Assembly (NCBI GenBank): GCA_036381035.1
Contig: DASVDQ010000024.1
Location: 33,742-97,741, forward strand
Length of the DNA: 64,000 nt
Reading direction: 5' to 3'
From: Trueperaceae bacterium
GTDB taxonomy: Bacteria; Deinococcota; Deinococci; Deinococcales; Trueperaceae
Part shown: in pieces, positions 17,355 to 25,733 of the stretch
How the letters are laid out: each line of letters opens with the position of its first letter
Position numbering within the stretch: position 1 is the stretch's first letter
Made by a program: the position numbers and the translations under genes
Notes under the pieces: model-generated
Told to the model about the DNA's origin: nothing
Seen by the model: only the letters and a program-made list of their open reading frames with translations
Databases searched by the model: none

Positions 17355-18503
17355 TCAGGTCAGCTCGGCCGGCATGAACAGCCGGCGGTACTCGTCGTTC
17401 GCGTAGCGGTCCGTCATGCCAGAGAGGTAGTCGGCCAGGGCGCGGTCGATGCCGTGCTGCTCGGCCTGGCGCTGCACCTCCGGCGGCAGCATCGCCGACG
17501 TCTCGCGGTAGGCGCCGAAGAGGCGCTCGAGGATCAGGCGCGCCTTGCGCGACATGCGTATCAGCCGGTAGTGGAAGTAGAAGTTCTGGTAGAGGAAGCC
17601 CTTGAGCTCCCTGAGCCTGGCGGCCATGCCCTCGGAGGGCCCGAGCAGCTTCTCGGGGTGGGAGCGGACGTCCTGCAGCGTCCTCACCCCCGCGTCCTCC
17701 AGGCGCGCGTGCGTGGCGGTGACGACGTCCGTTATCACGTCGCCGAGCAGCTCCCGCTGCAGCGTGTACCTGTCGTACTTGGTGAAGCCCGCCGGGTCCA
17801 TGCCCAGGCGCGCCATGAGCTCGCCCACCAGGGGCACCTCGTAGATCTGCTGCGGCGTGAGGTGGCCGGAGCGCAGGCCGTCGTCGAGGTCGTGGGCGTT
17901 GTAGGCGACCTCGTCGGCGACGTTGACGACCTGCGCCTCGAGCGACGGCTGGGCGTCCGGCTCCCAGTCGGGGTCGGGCACGTCGTACTCGGTCTCGTGC
18001 TTCATGATCCCCTCGAGCGTCTCCCAGGTCAGGTTCAGGCCGGGGAAGCCGGGGTAGCGCCGCTCGAGCTGCGTGACGATGCGCAGGCTCTGGCGGTTGT
18101 GGTCGAAGCCGCCGCTGTCCCTCATCAGGTCGTCCAGGGCCTTCTCGCCCGAGTGGCCGAACGGCGGGTGCCCCAGGTCGTGCGCCAGCGCGATCGTCTC
18201 GGCGAGGTCCTCGTTGAGACCCAGGGCGCGGGCGATGCTCGTCGCGACCTGCGCGACCTCGAGCGTGTGCGTCAGGCGCGTGCGGTAGTAGTCGCCCTCG
18301 TAGTTGACGAAGACCTGGGTCTTGTACTCGAGGCGCCGGAACGCGCTGGTGTGCAGCACCCGGTCCCTGTCCTTCTGGAACGCCGTGCGGTACGCGCTCT
18401 CCGCCTCGGGGTGGATGCGACCGCGGGACTCGGCGGCGAGGGTGGCGTAGGGCGCCAGCGTCGCCCTCTCGTTCCGCTCGAGCTGCTCCCTGGTCACGAG
18501 CAT
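17355..18503 (-). CDS. dgt: Deoxyguanosinetriphosphate triphosphohydrolase-like protein
   Basis: An HD-superfamily dNTPase that removes triphosphate from dNTPs; Thermus homologues are activated by dNTP mixtures. The 382-residue product has [22 protein letters not shown] near residue 50, HTLEVAQVA, the metal motif [13 protein letters not shown] and, further on, [17 protein letters not shown]. The start ATG 18503 lies 10 nt from a TACCAT box that overlaps the -10 box of the divergent hisN-like gene. Only 23 bp separate the two start codons. dNTP-pool control near DNA-repair genes is a reasonable context but not proof of specificity for dGTP. Confidence 0.92.
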   Translation of the reverse strand: MLVTREQLERNERATLAPYATLAAESRGRIHPEAESAYRTAFQKDRDRVLHTSAFRRLEYKTQVFVNYEGDYYRTRLTHTLEVAQVATSIARALGLNEDLAETIALAHDLGHPPFGHSGEKALDDLMRDSGGFDHNRQSLRIVTQLERRYPGFPGLNLTWETLEGIMKHETEYDVPDPDWEPDAQPSLEAQVVNVADEVAYNAHDLDDGLRSGHLTPQQIYEVPLVGELMARLGMDPAGFTKYDRYTLQRELLGDVITDVVTATHARLEDAGVRTLQDVRSHPEKLLGPSEGMAARLRELKGFLYQNFYFHYRLIRMSRKARLILERLFGAYRETSAMLPPEVQRQAEQHGIDRALADYLSGMTDRYANDEYRRLFMPAELT

Positions 18504-18526
18504 GGCGGCTGGTATGGTACCACCGC
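18504..18526. promoter_or_regulatory. Overlapping divergent promoters of dgt and the hisN-like gene
   Basis: The whole 23-bp space between two divergent start codons. On the plus strand TGG-TATGGT (box 18513-18518) lies 8 nt from ATG 18527. On the minus strand TGG-TACCAT (18519-18514) lies 10 nt from ATG 18503. The boxes share five base pairs and form the palindrome TGGTACCA, so polymerase binding for one gene should exclude the other. Both -35 regions must lie inside the opposite coding sequence. Confidence 0.7.
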
Positions 18527-19315
18527 ATGGACCTCTCCCGGGCCCTCGGCGTGTGCCTCGAGGCCGTCCACGACGCGGGTCGTCTGACCTTGGGGTACTT
18601 CGGCCGGGCTCTCGAGGCGCGCCTCAAGGACGACCGCTCGCCGGTGACCGAGGCCGACGTCAGGGCCGAGGAGCTGATCCGCGCGCGGCTCGAGGCGGCC
18701 TTCCCCGACCACGGGATCGTGGGCGAGGAGCACGGCGTCACGAACGAGGGCGCCGCGGCGCGCTGGTACGTGGACCCCATCGACGGCACCAAGGCCTTCG
18801 TGCGCGGCGTGCCGCTCTACGGCGTGCTGCTCGCCCTGGAGGTCGAGGGCGAGGTCGTCGTCGGCGCGGCGGGCTTCCCCGCGCTGGGGGAGACCGTCTA
18901 CGCCGTCAAGGGCGGCGGCGCCTACCTCGACGGGCGCCCGGTGCGGGTGAGGGAGACGGCGAGCCTGGCGGAGGCGCTCGTGTCGTTCACCGACGCCTAC
19001 GCGTTCGAGCGCGCCGGCCTGGGCGACGCCTGGCGCCGGCTGATGGCCGCCGCCTACCACCGGCCCGGCTGGGGCGACGCCTACGGGCACGCCTGCGTGG
19101 CCACCGGCCGCGCCGAGGTGATGATCGACCCGGTGCTGGCGCCGCACGACGCTGGTCCCTTCGGCGTGATCCTGCGCGAGGCCGGAGGCTACTTCGGGGA
19201 CCTGCGGGGCAACGAGGGCATCCACGGCGGCGCCGGCCTGTCGTGCACGCTCGGCCTGCTGCCGCAGGTCCTCGCGCTGCTGGACGTCGGCGGGGGGAGC
19301 CCGGCGGTATCCTGA
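18527..19315 (+). CDS. Inositol-monophosphatase-family phosphatase, HisN-like (likely histidinol-phosphatase)
   Basis: A 262-residue Mg-dependent, lithium-sensitive-type phosphatase. Metal ligands are visible in [20 protein letters not shown] and the C-terminal LAPHDAGP. The segment [21 protein letters not shown] matches the pattern typical of HisN-type histidinol-phosphate phosphatases more closely than inositol or 3'-phosphoadenosine phosphatases. hisD, the next enzyme of that pathway, is in the same window at 35.1 kb but not adjacent, so the histidine role is an inference. ATG 18527 is 8 nt from TATGGT and looks leaderless. The stop overlaps the ispG -10 box. Confidence 0.78.
   Translation: MDLSRALGVCLEAVHDAGRLTLGYFGRALEARLKDDRSPVTEADVRAEELIRARLEAAFPDHGIVGEEHGVTNEGAAARWYVDPIDGTKAFVRGVPLYGVLLALEVEGEVVVGAAGFPALGETVYAVKGGGAYLDGRPVRVRETASLAEALVSFTDAYAFERAGLGDAWRRLMAAAYHRPGWGDAYGHACVATGRAEVMIDPVLAPHDAGPFGVILREAGGYFGDLRGNEGIHGGAGLSCTLGLLPQVLALLDVGGGSPAVS
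19308..19313 (+). promoter_or_regulatory. -10 box (TATCCT) of ispG, inside the end of the preceding gene
   Basis: TATCCT is 7 nt from GTG 19321. Its last T is the first base of the TGA stop of the hisN-like gene, so ispG can be transcribed from its own leaderless promoter despite the 5-bp gap. Confidence 0.55.
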
Positions 19316-19320
19316 GCCGC

Positions 19321-20586
19321 GTGGAGCTGACCCTCAGGCGCAGCACGCCGACGACCTGGGTGGGCCGCGTGCCCATCGGCAGCGGTCACCCCGTCGTGGT
19401 GCAGAGCATGACGAACACCGACACGGCCGACGCTGAGGCGACGGCGCTCCAGGTCTTCGACCTGTGGCGCGCCGGCAGCGAGCTCGTGCGCGTCACGGTG
19501 AACAACGACGCCGCGGCGCGGGCCGTGCCGGAGATCAGGCGGCGGCTCGACGACATGGGCGCCGACGTGCCCCTGGTGGGCGACTTCCACTTCAACGGCC
19601 ACAGGCTGCTCGTCGACCACCCCGACATGGCCGCGGCGCTCGACAAGTACCGCGTCAACCCCGGCAACGTCGGCCCCAAGCGCCGCCACGACGAGAACTT
19701 CGCGACGATCGTCGACGTCGCCATGCAGCACGGCAAGCCGCTGCGCATCGGCGTGAACTGGGGCTCGCTCGACCAGGAGCTCCTCACGGCGATGATGGAC
19801 GAGAACGCGCGCCGGGAGGAGCCCTGGGAGGCCCGCGAGGTCCTCATCGAGGCGATGATCAGGAGCGCGCTCACGAGCGCCGAGCTGGCCGAGGCGCGGG
19901 GCCTGCCGCACGACCGCATCGTGCTCTCCGCCAAGGTCTCGGGGGTCCGCGACCTGTGGGACGTCTACCGCCGGCTGGCAGCCCGCTGCGACTACCCGCT
20001 GCACCTGGGCCTCACCGAGGCCGGCATGGGCGTGCGCGGCGCGGTGGCCAGCGCCGCGGCCCTCACGCCGCTCCTCGCCGACGGCATCGGCGACACGATC
20101 CGCGTGTCGCTCACGCCCGACCCGGGCGCGCCGCGCGAGCGCGAGGTCGAGGTGGCGCGCGAGGTGCTGCAGGCCCTCGACCTGAGGCGTTACGCGCCCA
20201 GCGTCACGGCCTGCCCCGGCTGCGGCCGCACCACCAGCACGCTGTTCCAGGAGCTGGCGCGCGACGTCCAGGCGTACATCAAGGAGCAGATGCCCGTGTG
20301 GCGCGAGCGCTACCCGGGCGTCGAGGACCTGCGCGTCGCGGTGATGGGCTGCGTCGTGAACGGCCCGGGCGAGTCGAAGCACGCCGACATCGGCATCAGC
20401 CTGCCGGGCACGGGCGAGTCGCCGCGCGCGCCGGTCTACCAGGACGGCAGGCTCGTGGCCACGCTCCAGGGCGAGGAGATCGTGCCGCGCTTCACGGCGA
20501 TGCTCGAGGAGTACGTCAGGCGCCGCTTCGGGCCGCGCGGACAGGGGGTCGAGCCGGCGACCCGGCCCGCCGAGGCGCCGCGGTGA
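19321..20586 (+). CDS. ispG: 4-hydroxy-3-methylbut-2-en-1-yl diphosphate synthase
   Basis: IspG is the Fe4S4 enzyme of the MEP isoprenoid pathway that converts MEcPP to HMBPP. The 421-residue product has [23 protein letters not shown] near the N-terminus, the barrel strand GDFHFNGH, and the C-terminal cluster-binding domain with TACPGCGRT (two Cys) and [20 protein letters not shown] (third Cys and the Glu-containing NGPGE). Length is normal. GTG 19321 is preceded by a TATCCT box. The last bases overlap the start of the cobalamin adenosyltransferase gene (GTGA). dxr, another MEP enzyme, lies at 39-40 kb. Confidence 0.96.
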   Translation: MELTLRRSTPTTWVGRVPIGSGHPVVVQSMTNTDTADAEATALQVFDLWRAGSELVRVTVNNDAAARAVPEIRRRLDDMGADVPLVGDFHFNGHRLLVDHPDMAAALDKYRVNPGNVGPKRRHDENFATIVDVAMQHGKPLRIGVNWGSLDQELLTAMMDENARREEPWEAREVLIEAMIRSALTSAELAEARGLPHDRIVLSAKVSGVRDLWDVYRRLAARCDYPLHLGLTEAGMGVRGAVASAAALTPLLADGIGDTIRVSLTPDPGAPREREVEVAREVLQALDLRRYAPSVTACPGCGRTTSTLFQELARDVQAYIKEQMPVWRERYPGVEDLRVAVMGCVVNGPGESKHADIGISLPGTGESPRAPVYQDGRLVATLQGEEIVPRFTAMLEEYVRRRFGPRGQGVEPATRPAEAPR

Positions 20587-21155
20587 AGGTCTACACGCGC
20601 ACCGGCGACGACGGCACGACGGCCCTGTTCGGCGGGGGGCGCGTGCCGAAGGACGACCTCCGGGTCGCGGCCTACGGGTCCGTCGACGAGGCGAACTCGG
20701 CTCTCGGGCTGGCGCGCGCGTCGCTCGCCTCCGAGCCGGAGGGCTCCCCGCTGCGCGCCCTCGACGACGACCTGCAGGCCCTGCAGGCGCTCCTCTTCGA
20801 CCTCGGCGCCGACCTGGCCACGCCCTTGGGCACCAAGGCGCGCTCCCACGTCACGCCGGTCGACGCGGCGGACGTCGAGCGCCTCGAGGGGCTCATCGAC
20901 ACCTACAGCGAGGAGCTGCCGCCGCTGAGGAGCTTCGTGCTGCCGGCCGGCACGCCCGCCGCCGCCGCGCTGCACCTGGCGCGGTCGGTGGTGAGGCGGG
21001 CCGAGCGCGACACGCTGGCGCTGTCCCGCCGCGACGAGGTGAACCCGCGGGCCCTCGTGGTGCTGAACCGCCTCTCCGACCTGCTCTTCACGCTGGCCAG
21101 GGTCGCGAACGTGCGCGCCGGCGTGGAGGAGGTCAGGTGGACGCCGCGTCGGTGA
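20583..21155 (+). CDS. Cob(I)alamin adenosyltransferase, PduO type
   Basis: Transfers the adenosyl group of ATP to cob(I)alamin, making coenzyme B12. The 190-residue product has the N-terminal ATP loop [22 protein letters not shown], then [13 protein letters not shown], and the C-terminal helix [14 protein letters not shown] (the R...RRAER motif) and [21 protein letters not shown]. All are hallmarks of the PduO/CobO-type trimer. The start GTG overlaps the ispG stop (GTGA). Its client in this window is the B12-dependent acyl-CoA mutase at 49.6-51.7 kb. Confidence 0.93.
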   Translation: MKVYTRTGDDGTTALFGGGRVPKDDLRVAAYGSVDEANSALGLARASLASEPEGSPLRALDDDLQALQALLFDLGADLATPLGTKARSHVTPVDAADVERLEGLIDTYSEELPPLRSFVLPAGTPAAAALHLARSVVRRAERDTLALSRRDEVNPRALVVLNRLSDLLFTLARVANVRAGVEEVRWTPRR

Positions 21156-21237
21156 GCGACCGGGCCAGGGGGCGACCCGGGGACGGTGGGGCCGGCTCCG
21201 GCGGGTTCGCCGGGGACCGTGCCGGTCCGTCGACGCC

Positions 21238-22278
21238 CTAGGCCCCGCGCCGCGCGGCGAGGCCGCGGCACAGGCGCCCCGGGAGCGCGGGGCCCTCGTA
21301 GACGAACGCCGTGTAGACCTGCACCAGCGTCGCGCCGGCCGCCAGGCGCTCCGCCACGTCGGACGCGTCCCACACCCCGCCCACCGACACGAGCGGCAGA
21401 CGCGTCGCCGAGGCCAGCGTCCGCAGCGCCGCCAGGGCCCGCGGCGCCAGCGGCCGGCCGGAGAGGCCGCCCTGCTCGGGGGCGTGAGGCGAGCGCAGCG
21501 GCGGACGCGACGTCGTCGTGTTCGTCGCCACGATGCCGGCGGCGCCCTCCTCCTCGGCGGCGCGAGCGGCGGCGGCCAGCCCCTCGTCCGGGAGGTCGGG
21601 CGCCAGCTTCACCAGTACCGGCTTCTCGCCGCGCTGGCTCGCGACCGCGCGCGCCGCGCGCAGCACGGACCGGAGTGGCCCAGCGGCCTGCAGGTCCCGC
21701 AGGCCCGGCGTGTTCGGCGACGAGACGTTGAGCACCAGGTAGTCCGCGGCGTCCCACACGGCGCGTAGCGCCCTGGCGTAGTCCTCCGGCGCCTCCTCGT
21801 CAGGCACCGCACGCGACCTCCCGACGTTCACGCCCACGGGCGGCAGCCGGTCGCCGTGGGCCTCCTTCGCGCGCAGGACGTGCCGGGCCAGCGCGGCGGC
21901 GCCGCCGTTGTTGAAGCCCATGCGGTTGATGAGCGCCTCGTCCTCGACGAGCCGGAACAGGCGCGGGCGCGGGTTGCCCGGCTGGGGGAGGGCCGTGACC
22001 GTGCCGACCTCGACGGAGCCGAAGCCCAGCGCCGCCAGCGCCGGCACCGCGACGCCGTCCTTGTCGAGGCCGGCGGCCAGGCCCACGGGGTTGGGGAAGG
22101 TGAGGCCGAAGGCGCGGGTCTGCAGGGCCGGGTCGTCCGCGCCGCGGGCGAACGAGCCCAGCGCGCGCAGGGCCAGGCGCGAGCGCGAGGCCAGGGCCAG
22201 TCCCCGCATCGTCAGCTCGTGGGCGCGCTCCGCTCCCAGGCGGAACAGCGCGGGACGCGCCAGGCGGTAGAGGTCCAC
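21238..22278 (-). CDS. pyrD: Dihydroorotate dehydrogenase, quinone-dependent (class 2)
   Basis: Oxidises dihydroorotate to orotate in pyrimidine synthesis, passing electrons to quinone at the membrane. The 346-residue product has the class 2 N-terminal membrane-binding helices (LYRLARPALFRLGAERAHELT), FPNPVGLAAGLDKDG, NRMGFNNGGAAALA, NVSSPNTPGLRDLQ (catalytic Ser), VLVKLAPDL and VATNTTTSRP, plus GGLSGRPL and LVSVGGVWDA for FMN binding. The start GTG lies 4 bp after the stop of the upstream SDR gene, so they form an operon. The acceptor should be menaquinone, consistent with the mqn/men genes nearby. Confidence 0.95.
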   Translation of the reverse strand: MDLYRLARPALFRLGAERAHELTMRGLALASRSRLALRALGSFARGADDPALQTRAFGLTFPNPVGLAAGLDKDGVAVPALAALGFGSVEVGTVTALPQPGNPRPRLFRLVEDEALINRMGFNNGGAAALARHVLRAKEAHGDRLPPVGVNVGRSRAVPDEEAPEDYARALRAVWDAADYLVLNVSSPNTPGLRDLQAAGPLRSVLRAARAVASQRGEKPVLVKLAPDLPDEGLAAAARAAEEEGAAGIVATNTTTSRPPLRSPHAPEQGGLSGRPLAPRALAALRTLASATRLPLVSVGGVWDASDVAERLAAGATLVQVYTAFVYEGPALPGRLCRGLAARRGA

Positions 22279-22282
22279 GCCC

Positions 22283-23017
22283 TCAGCCGCGGCGCGGCTG
22301 CGTGGGCCTGATCTCGACCTTGCTGGGCAGCGTCCTGTGCGGCATGTGGTAGAGGTAGAGCACGGTGGCGGCGATGTCCTCCGGCTGGATCTTCCAGGCG
22401 TCGGCCTCGGTGACCCGGCGGTCGTTGAAGCCCGTGGCCACCGACCCGGGCAGGACCGTGCTGACGCGCACGCCGCGCTCGCGCAGGTCGAGCATCGCCG
22501 CCTGCGTGAAGCCCACGAGGCCGAACTTGCTGGCGTTGTAGGCGGCGCCGCCGGCGAAGAAGTTGATGCCGGCGAGGCTGGCGATCGTGACGATCATGCC
22601 GCGCGTGCGCAGCAGCGCGGGCACGGCGGCCTTGAACCCGTAGAAGACGCCCGTGAGGTTCGTGTCGATGACCCGCGACCACTGCTCGGGCTCGAGCTCG
22701 TCGACCGGCGCGAACACGCCGATGCCGGCGTTGGCCACGAACAGGTCGAGCCGCCCGAGCTCGCGCTCGACCCGCGCCACCGCCGCCTGCTGGGCGGGGA
22801 GGTCCCTGACGTCGAACGGCACGGCCAGCACGCGTCCGGGGTGCTCGCGGCCCAGGCGCTCCGCGACGCCCTCTAGGCGGCCGGCGTCGCGCCCGTTGAC
22901 GGCCACGGCCATGCCCTCGGCCAGCAGCGCCTCGGCGATCGCGAGCCCGATGCCGCGGCTCGCGCCGGTGACGAGGGCGACCTCCTGGACGTCGTTCCCC
23001 TGGCTCGAGCGGGCCAT
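22283..23017 (-). CDS. Short-chain dehydrogenase/reductase
   Basis: A 244-residue classical SDR. It has the NAD(P) loop VTGASRGIGLAIAEAL near residue 17, the NAG motif FVANAGIGVF, the catalytic Ser in TIASLAGINFFAGG and the YNASK dyad. The substrate is unknown. ATG 23017 is chosen because a TGT-TAGCCT box lies 5 nt upstream; longer in-frame starts run into the divergent promoter of the histidine-phosphatase gene. It is first in an operon with pyrD. Confidence 0.88.
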   Translation of the reverse strand: MARSSQGNDVQEVALVTGASRGIGLAIAEALLAEGMAVAVNGRDAGRLEGVAERLGREHPGRVLAVPFDVRDLPAQQAAVARVERELGRLDLFVANAGIGVFAPVDELEPEQWSRVIDTNLTGVFYGFKAAVPALLRTRGMIVTIASLAGINFFAGGAAYNASKFGLVGFTQAAMLDLRERGVRVSTVLPGSVATGFNDRRVTEADAWKIQPEDIAATVLYLYHMPHRTLPSKVEIRPTQPRRG

Positions 23018-23022
23018 GCCGA

Positions 23023-23046
23023 AGGCTAACACGGCCCTGTTACACT
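23023..23046. promoter_or_regulatory. Divergent leaderless promoters of the SDR-pyrD operon and the histidine phosphatase gene
   Basis: On the minus strand TGT-TAGCCT (23028-23023) is 5 nt from ATG 23017. On the plus strand TGT-TACACT (box 23041-23046) is 7 nt from GTG 23054. Only 36 bp separate the start codons, so the -35 region of each lies at or beyond the other's start. Confidence 0.6.
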
Positions 23047-23053
23047 CGCTCAC

Positions 23054-23680
23054 GTGCTGCTGCGCCTGACGCTGATCCGGCACGCTCTCACGGACTGGAA
23101 CGCGTCAGGGCGCTTCCAGGGCGTCGCCGACGTGGAGCTGAACCGCGAGGGCAGGGAGCAGGCGAGGCGCCTGGCCGCCTACGTCGCCCGCCTCGAGCCC
23201 GACGCCGTGGTGTACGCGAGCCCACTGAGGCGCGCGGTGGAGACCGCGACGATCGCCTTCCCGGGACGCGAGCTGCGCCTGGATGAGCGGCTCAAGGAGA
23301 TCGACTTCGGCGAGTTCGAGGGCAAGACGCAGGCCGAGAACGAGCGCCACCCCGGCTGGGCGGAGTGGAGCCTCGACCCCTACTCCCGCAGGGCGCCGGG
23401 CGGCGAGTCGTACGCGCTCTTGAGGGAGCGCGCCGTCGCCTGGATGGACGAGGTCGTGGCCTCGAGCGCGCCCCACGTCGTGGCCGTGACGCACTCAGGC
23501 ACGATCCAGATGCTCCTGGCGCACGTCCTCGGCGTCGAGCGGGTGCGCTGGCGCAAGCGCATCTACCTCAGGCACGCCAGCGTGAGCCGGGTCCTCTTCC
23601 GCGGCGACGAGGTCCTGGTCGAGCGGGTGAACGACACGCGGCACCTGTCGCGCGAGGGCGGCGACCCCTTCCTCGACTGA
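23054..23680 (+). CDS. Histidine phosphatase family protein (phosphoglycerate-mutase-like)
   Basis: A 208-residue phosphohistidine phosphatase. The catalytic RHG-type motif reads LIRHALTDWNASGRFQG near residue 7; SPLRRAVETA carries the second Arg, ERLKEIDFGEFEGKT the conserved Glu, and AVTHSGTIQMLLAHVLG the second His. The overall pattern is that of small PhoE/CobC-like phosphatases. An alpha-ribazole phosphatase role would fit the B12 use seen elsewhere in the window but cannot be shown from sequence. Start GTG 23054 is leaderless type. Confidence 0.85.
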   Translation: MLLRLTLIRHALTDWNASGRFQGVADVELNREGREQARRLAAYVARLEPDAVVYASPLRRAVETATIAFPGRELRLDERLKEIDFGEFEGKTQAENERHPGWAEWSLDPYSRRAPGGESYALLRERAVAWMDEVVASSAPHVVAVTHSGTIQMLLAHVLGVERVRWRKRIYLRHASVSRVLFRGDEVLVERVNDTRHLSREGGDPFLD

Positions 23681-23686
23681 CCCCTG

Positions 23687-23720
23687 GCGCGACCCAGCCC
23701 CTCGTAGACGCGGGTCGCGC
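23687..23720. terminator. Candidate terminator hairpin after the histidine phosphatase gene
   Basis: A perfect 9-bp inverted repeat GCGCGACCC (23687-23695) / GGGTCGCGC (23712-23720) with a 16-nt loop, 7 bp after the stop codon and before the convergent gene. There is no U-tract. Confidence 0.4.
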
Positions 23721-23821
23721 GGCGCCCCGGCCACCGACGGACCGCCTCTCCTGCGACGCGGCGGACCCGGCCCGCGCGGCGGAGCGACCGGCGCGCGAGC
23801 GGGACCCCGGCCCCGAGCGGG

Positions 23822-25648
23822 CTACTCGCGCCGCGCGGTGGCCTCGCCGCGGGCCGCGCGCGCGGCCGCCGGCCCGGTCCGCGGCGCGCGCCCGGCCGCC
23901 AGAGCGCCGAGCAGCGCCAGGACGCCGCTGGCGCCGACCAGGGCGCCCACCGTCAGCTCCAGCCAGTTCGCCAGCAGCAGCTCCCAGGCCCGCTCCAGGA
24001 GCGGCCCGCCGCCGACGTTCACCCTCAGCACGGCGAACAGCTCGGCGCGGGCGGCCTCGGCCTGGTCCGGCGTGAGGCCGAGGTCCGGCATCTGGCGTCC
24101 CGGGTCGTCGAAACGGGGCTCGAGCAGCATGTTCTTCAGCCACACGTAGGTCCGCTGGCGTCCGTGCGCCGCCAGGACCTGCGCCCGCGCCTCGTTCGTG
24201 CGGGCGTAGGGGTCGCGCGGGTCCGCCATCAGGGCCCGCAGGCGCTCCTCGTACGGACGCGAGTTCAGGTACTCGGTGATGCGGTAGTTGAAGCCGAACT
24301 GGTCGAGGGTCGGCCCCACGCCGCCGCCCACGCCGGCGATCTCGTGGCAGCCCGTGCAGCCCAGGTCGTCGAGGACGGTGAGCCTGGCGCGGACGGTCAG
24401 GCCCCACGTGGGCTTCGCGGGCACGGGGTGCGCGCGCTCCTCGTCGTAGTAGAGGCGCAGCACGACGCCGCCCAGGTCGCCCAGCCGGAGCATCGGCGTG
24501 AGGTAGAGGCCGTCCGGACCGACCGCCACGCCCGCGAAGTGCTGCGTGTTGGCCGCGCCGAGGTGCTGCACGAGGTAACGGGGCGGCGTCGCCGCCAGGC
24601 CCGCCTCGGTGGCGCCGCCGAAGTACGCGACGCCCGCGGGCACGTCCGCGGAGCCGAAGCCCGCGGCGACGTAGTGTCCGCCCCAGTCGGGCTGCATGAA
24701 GGGCGCCCGCGGCGGCACCCAGGCGAGCTGCACGGGCGAGAACGGCTCGGAGAACACGACCTCGGCGTGGGCCGCCAGACCGTCGTCGGTCCCGGACCAC
24801 AGGTGGTCGAGGCCGCGCGTGACGGGCACGAACCTGTCGAGGTCGACGCCGCTCTCGGCCACCACTAGCCGCCCGCCGTCGTGGCCCAGCGCGAAGGGGT
24901 TGCGGAAGCCCTTGGCGAAGACGTACGCCTCAGGTCCGGAAGAGCCGAACGGCGGCTCGGGGCAGGGCCCGCCATCCAGGTCCATGCACAGGACCTTGCC
25001 CAGCAGCACGTCCGGCCGCGAGGCCGTGTCGGGGTCCCCGCCGTCGCCGACGCCGACGTAGAGGCGTCCGTCGACGACGACGCAGTCGCCGACCTGGTGC
25101 GCCGGCGCCGACTGGAACTCGGCCAGCAGCGGCAGGAGCTCGGCGGAGCCGGTGGCCTCGAGCCCGTGGCCGCGGCGCTCGAACGTGAACCTGACGACGC
25201 GGTTGCGGACGATGCCGCCCTCGTCCGGGTCGGTGAAGGTCGCGAACAGGTAGCCGCGCTCGGGGGCGAGGCAGAGGCCCGCCAGGCCCTGCTGGCTGGC
25301 GCCGTCGAGCCTCTCGTCCTGGGCGCCGTAGGTGGGCACGGTGGCGAAGAGCTGCGTCGCGCCGGAGCGCGTGACGACCCTGATGTCGCCCCTCAGCTCG
25401 GCCACGAAGTAGAAGGGCGCGTCGGGGTCGTCCTCGGCGTCGGGGATGAACTCGATCGCGGTGGGCAGCGTCAGGCCGCTGGCGTGCACCTCCAGCGCGT
25501 AGCCGCGCGCGACGCCGAGCTGGGCCAGCGGGTCGCTCCCTGCCGCCGCGCGAGCGGCGCTCGGGGACGTCGCGGCGGCCAGGGCCAACGCCGCGAACCA
25601 GATGGCGGCTGCCGGCGCGGGACGCCGGGAGCGTCGGCTTGCTGCCAC
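23822..25648 (-). CDS. Exported sorbosone/glucose dehydrogenase-like propeller fused to a cytochrome c domain, membrane-anchored
   Basis: A 608-residue exported fusion protein. Residues 1-38 are a signal peptide with an Arg-rich start. Residues ~50-400 are a GSDH-type beta-propeller (AIEFIPD, VGDCVVVDGRLYVGVGDGGDPDTAS, KGFRNPFALGHDGG), the fold of PQQ-dependent sugar dehydrogenases. Residues ~420-550 hold a c-type haem site CTGCH, with a plausible axial Met in RQMPDLGLT. The C-terminus has a membrane helix (LELTVGALVGASGVLALLGALA) and an Arg-rich cytoplasmic end. The sugar substrate and whether PQQ is bound are unknown. GTG 25648 lies 6 nt from a TGC-TACGGT box. Divergent from scpA. Confidence 0.8.
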   Translation of the reverse strand: MAASRRSRRPAPAAAIWFAALALAAATSPSAARAAAGSDPLAQLGVARGYALEVHASGLTLPTAIEFIPDAEDDPDAPFYFVAELRGDIRVVTRSGATQLFATVPTYGAQDERLDGASQQGLAGLCLAPERGYLFATFTDPDEGGIVRNRVVRFTFERRGHGLEATGSAELLPLLAEFQSAPAHQVGDCVVVDGRLYVGVGDGGDPDTASRPDVLLGKVLCMDLDGGPCPEPPFGSSGPEAYVFAKGFRNPFALGHDGGRLVVAESGVDLDRFVPVTRGLDHLWSGTDDGLAAHAEVVFSEPFSPVQLAWVPPRAPFMQPDWGGHYVAAGFGSADVPAGVAYFGGATEAGLAATPPRYLVQHLGAANTQHFAGVAVGPDGLYLTPMLRLGDLGGVVLRLYYDEERAHPVPAKPTWGLTVRARLTVLDDLGCTGCHEIAGVGGGVGPTLDQFGFNYRITEYLNSRPYEERLRALMADPRDPYARTNEARAQVLAAHGRQRTYVWLKNMLLEPRFDDPGRQMPDLGLTPDQAEAARAELFAVLRVNVGGGPLLERAWELLLANWLELTVGALVGASGVLALLGALAAGRAPRTGPAAARAARGEATARRE

Positions 25649-25654
25649 GCCCGG

Positions 25655-25660
25655 ACCGTA
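25655..25660 (-). promoter_or_regulatory. Extended -10 box (TGC-TACGGT) of the sorbosone-dehydrogenase-like gene, leaderless type
   Basis: Minus-strand TACGGT, 6 nt from GTG 25648. Confidence 0.55.
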
Positions 25661-25721
25661 GCACGGCCCCGCGGCCGGTCGCGGGGCGCGCCTCTCGACG
25701 CTGGCGCTCGGGGGCCGGTGG

Positions 25722-25727
25722 TACGCT
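25722..25727 (+). promoter_or_regulatory. Extended -10 box (TGG-TACGCT) of scpA, leaderless type
   Basis: TACGCT, 6 nt from GTG 25734. Confidence 0.6.
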
Positions 25728-25733
25728 CGCGCC

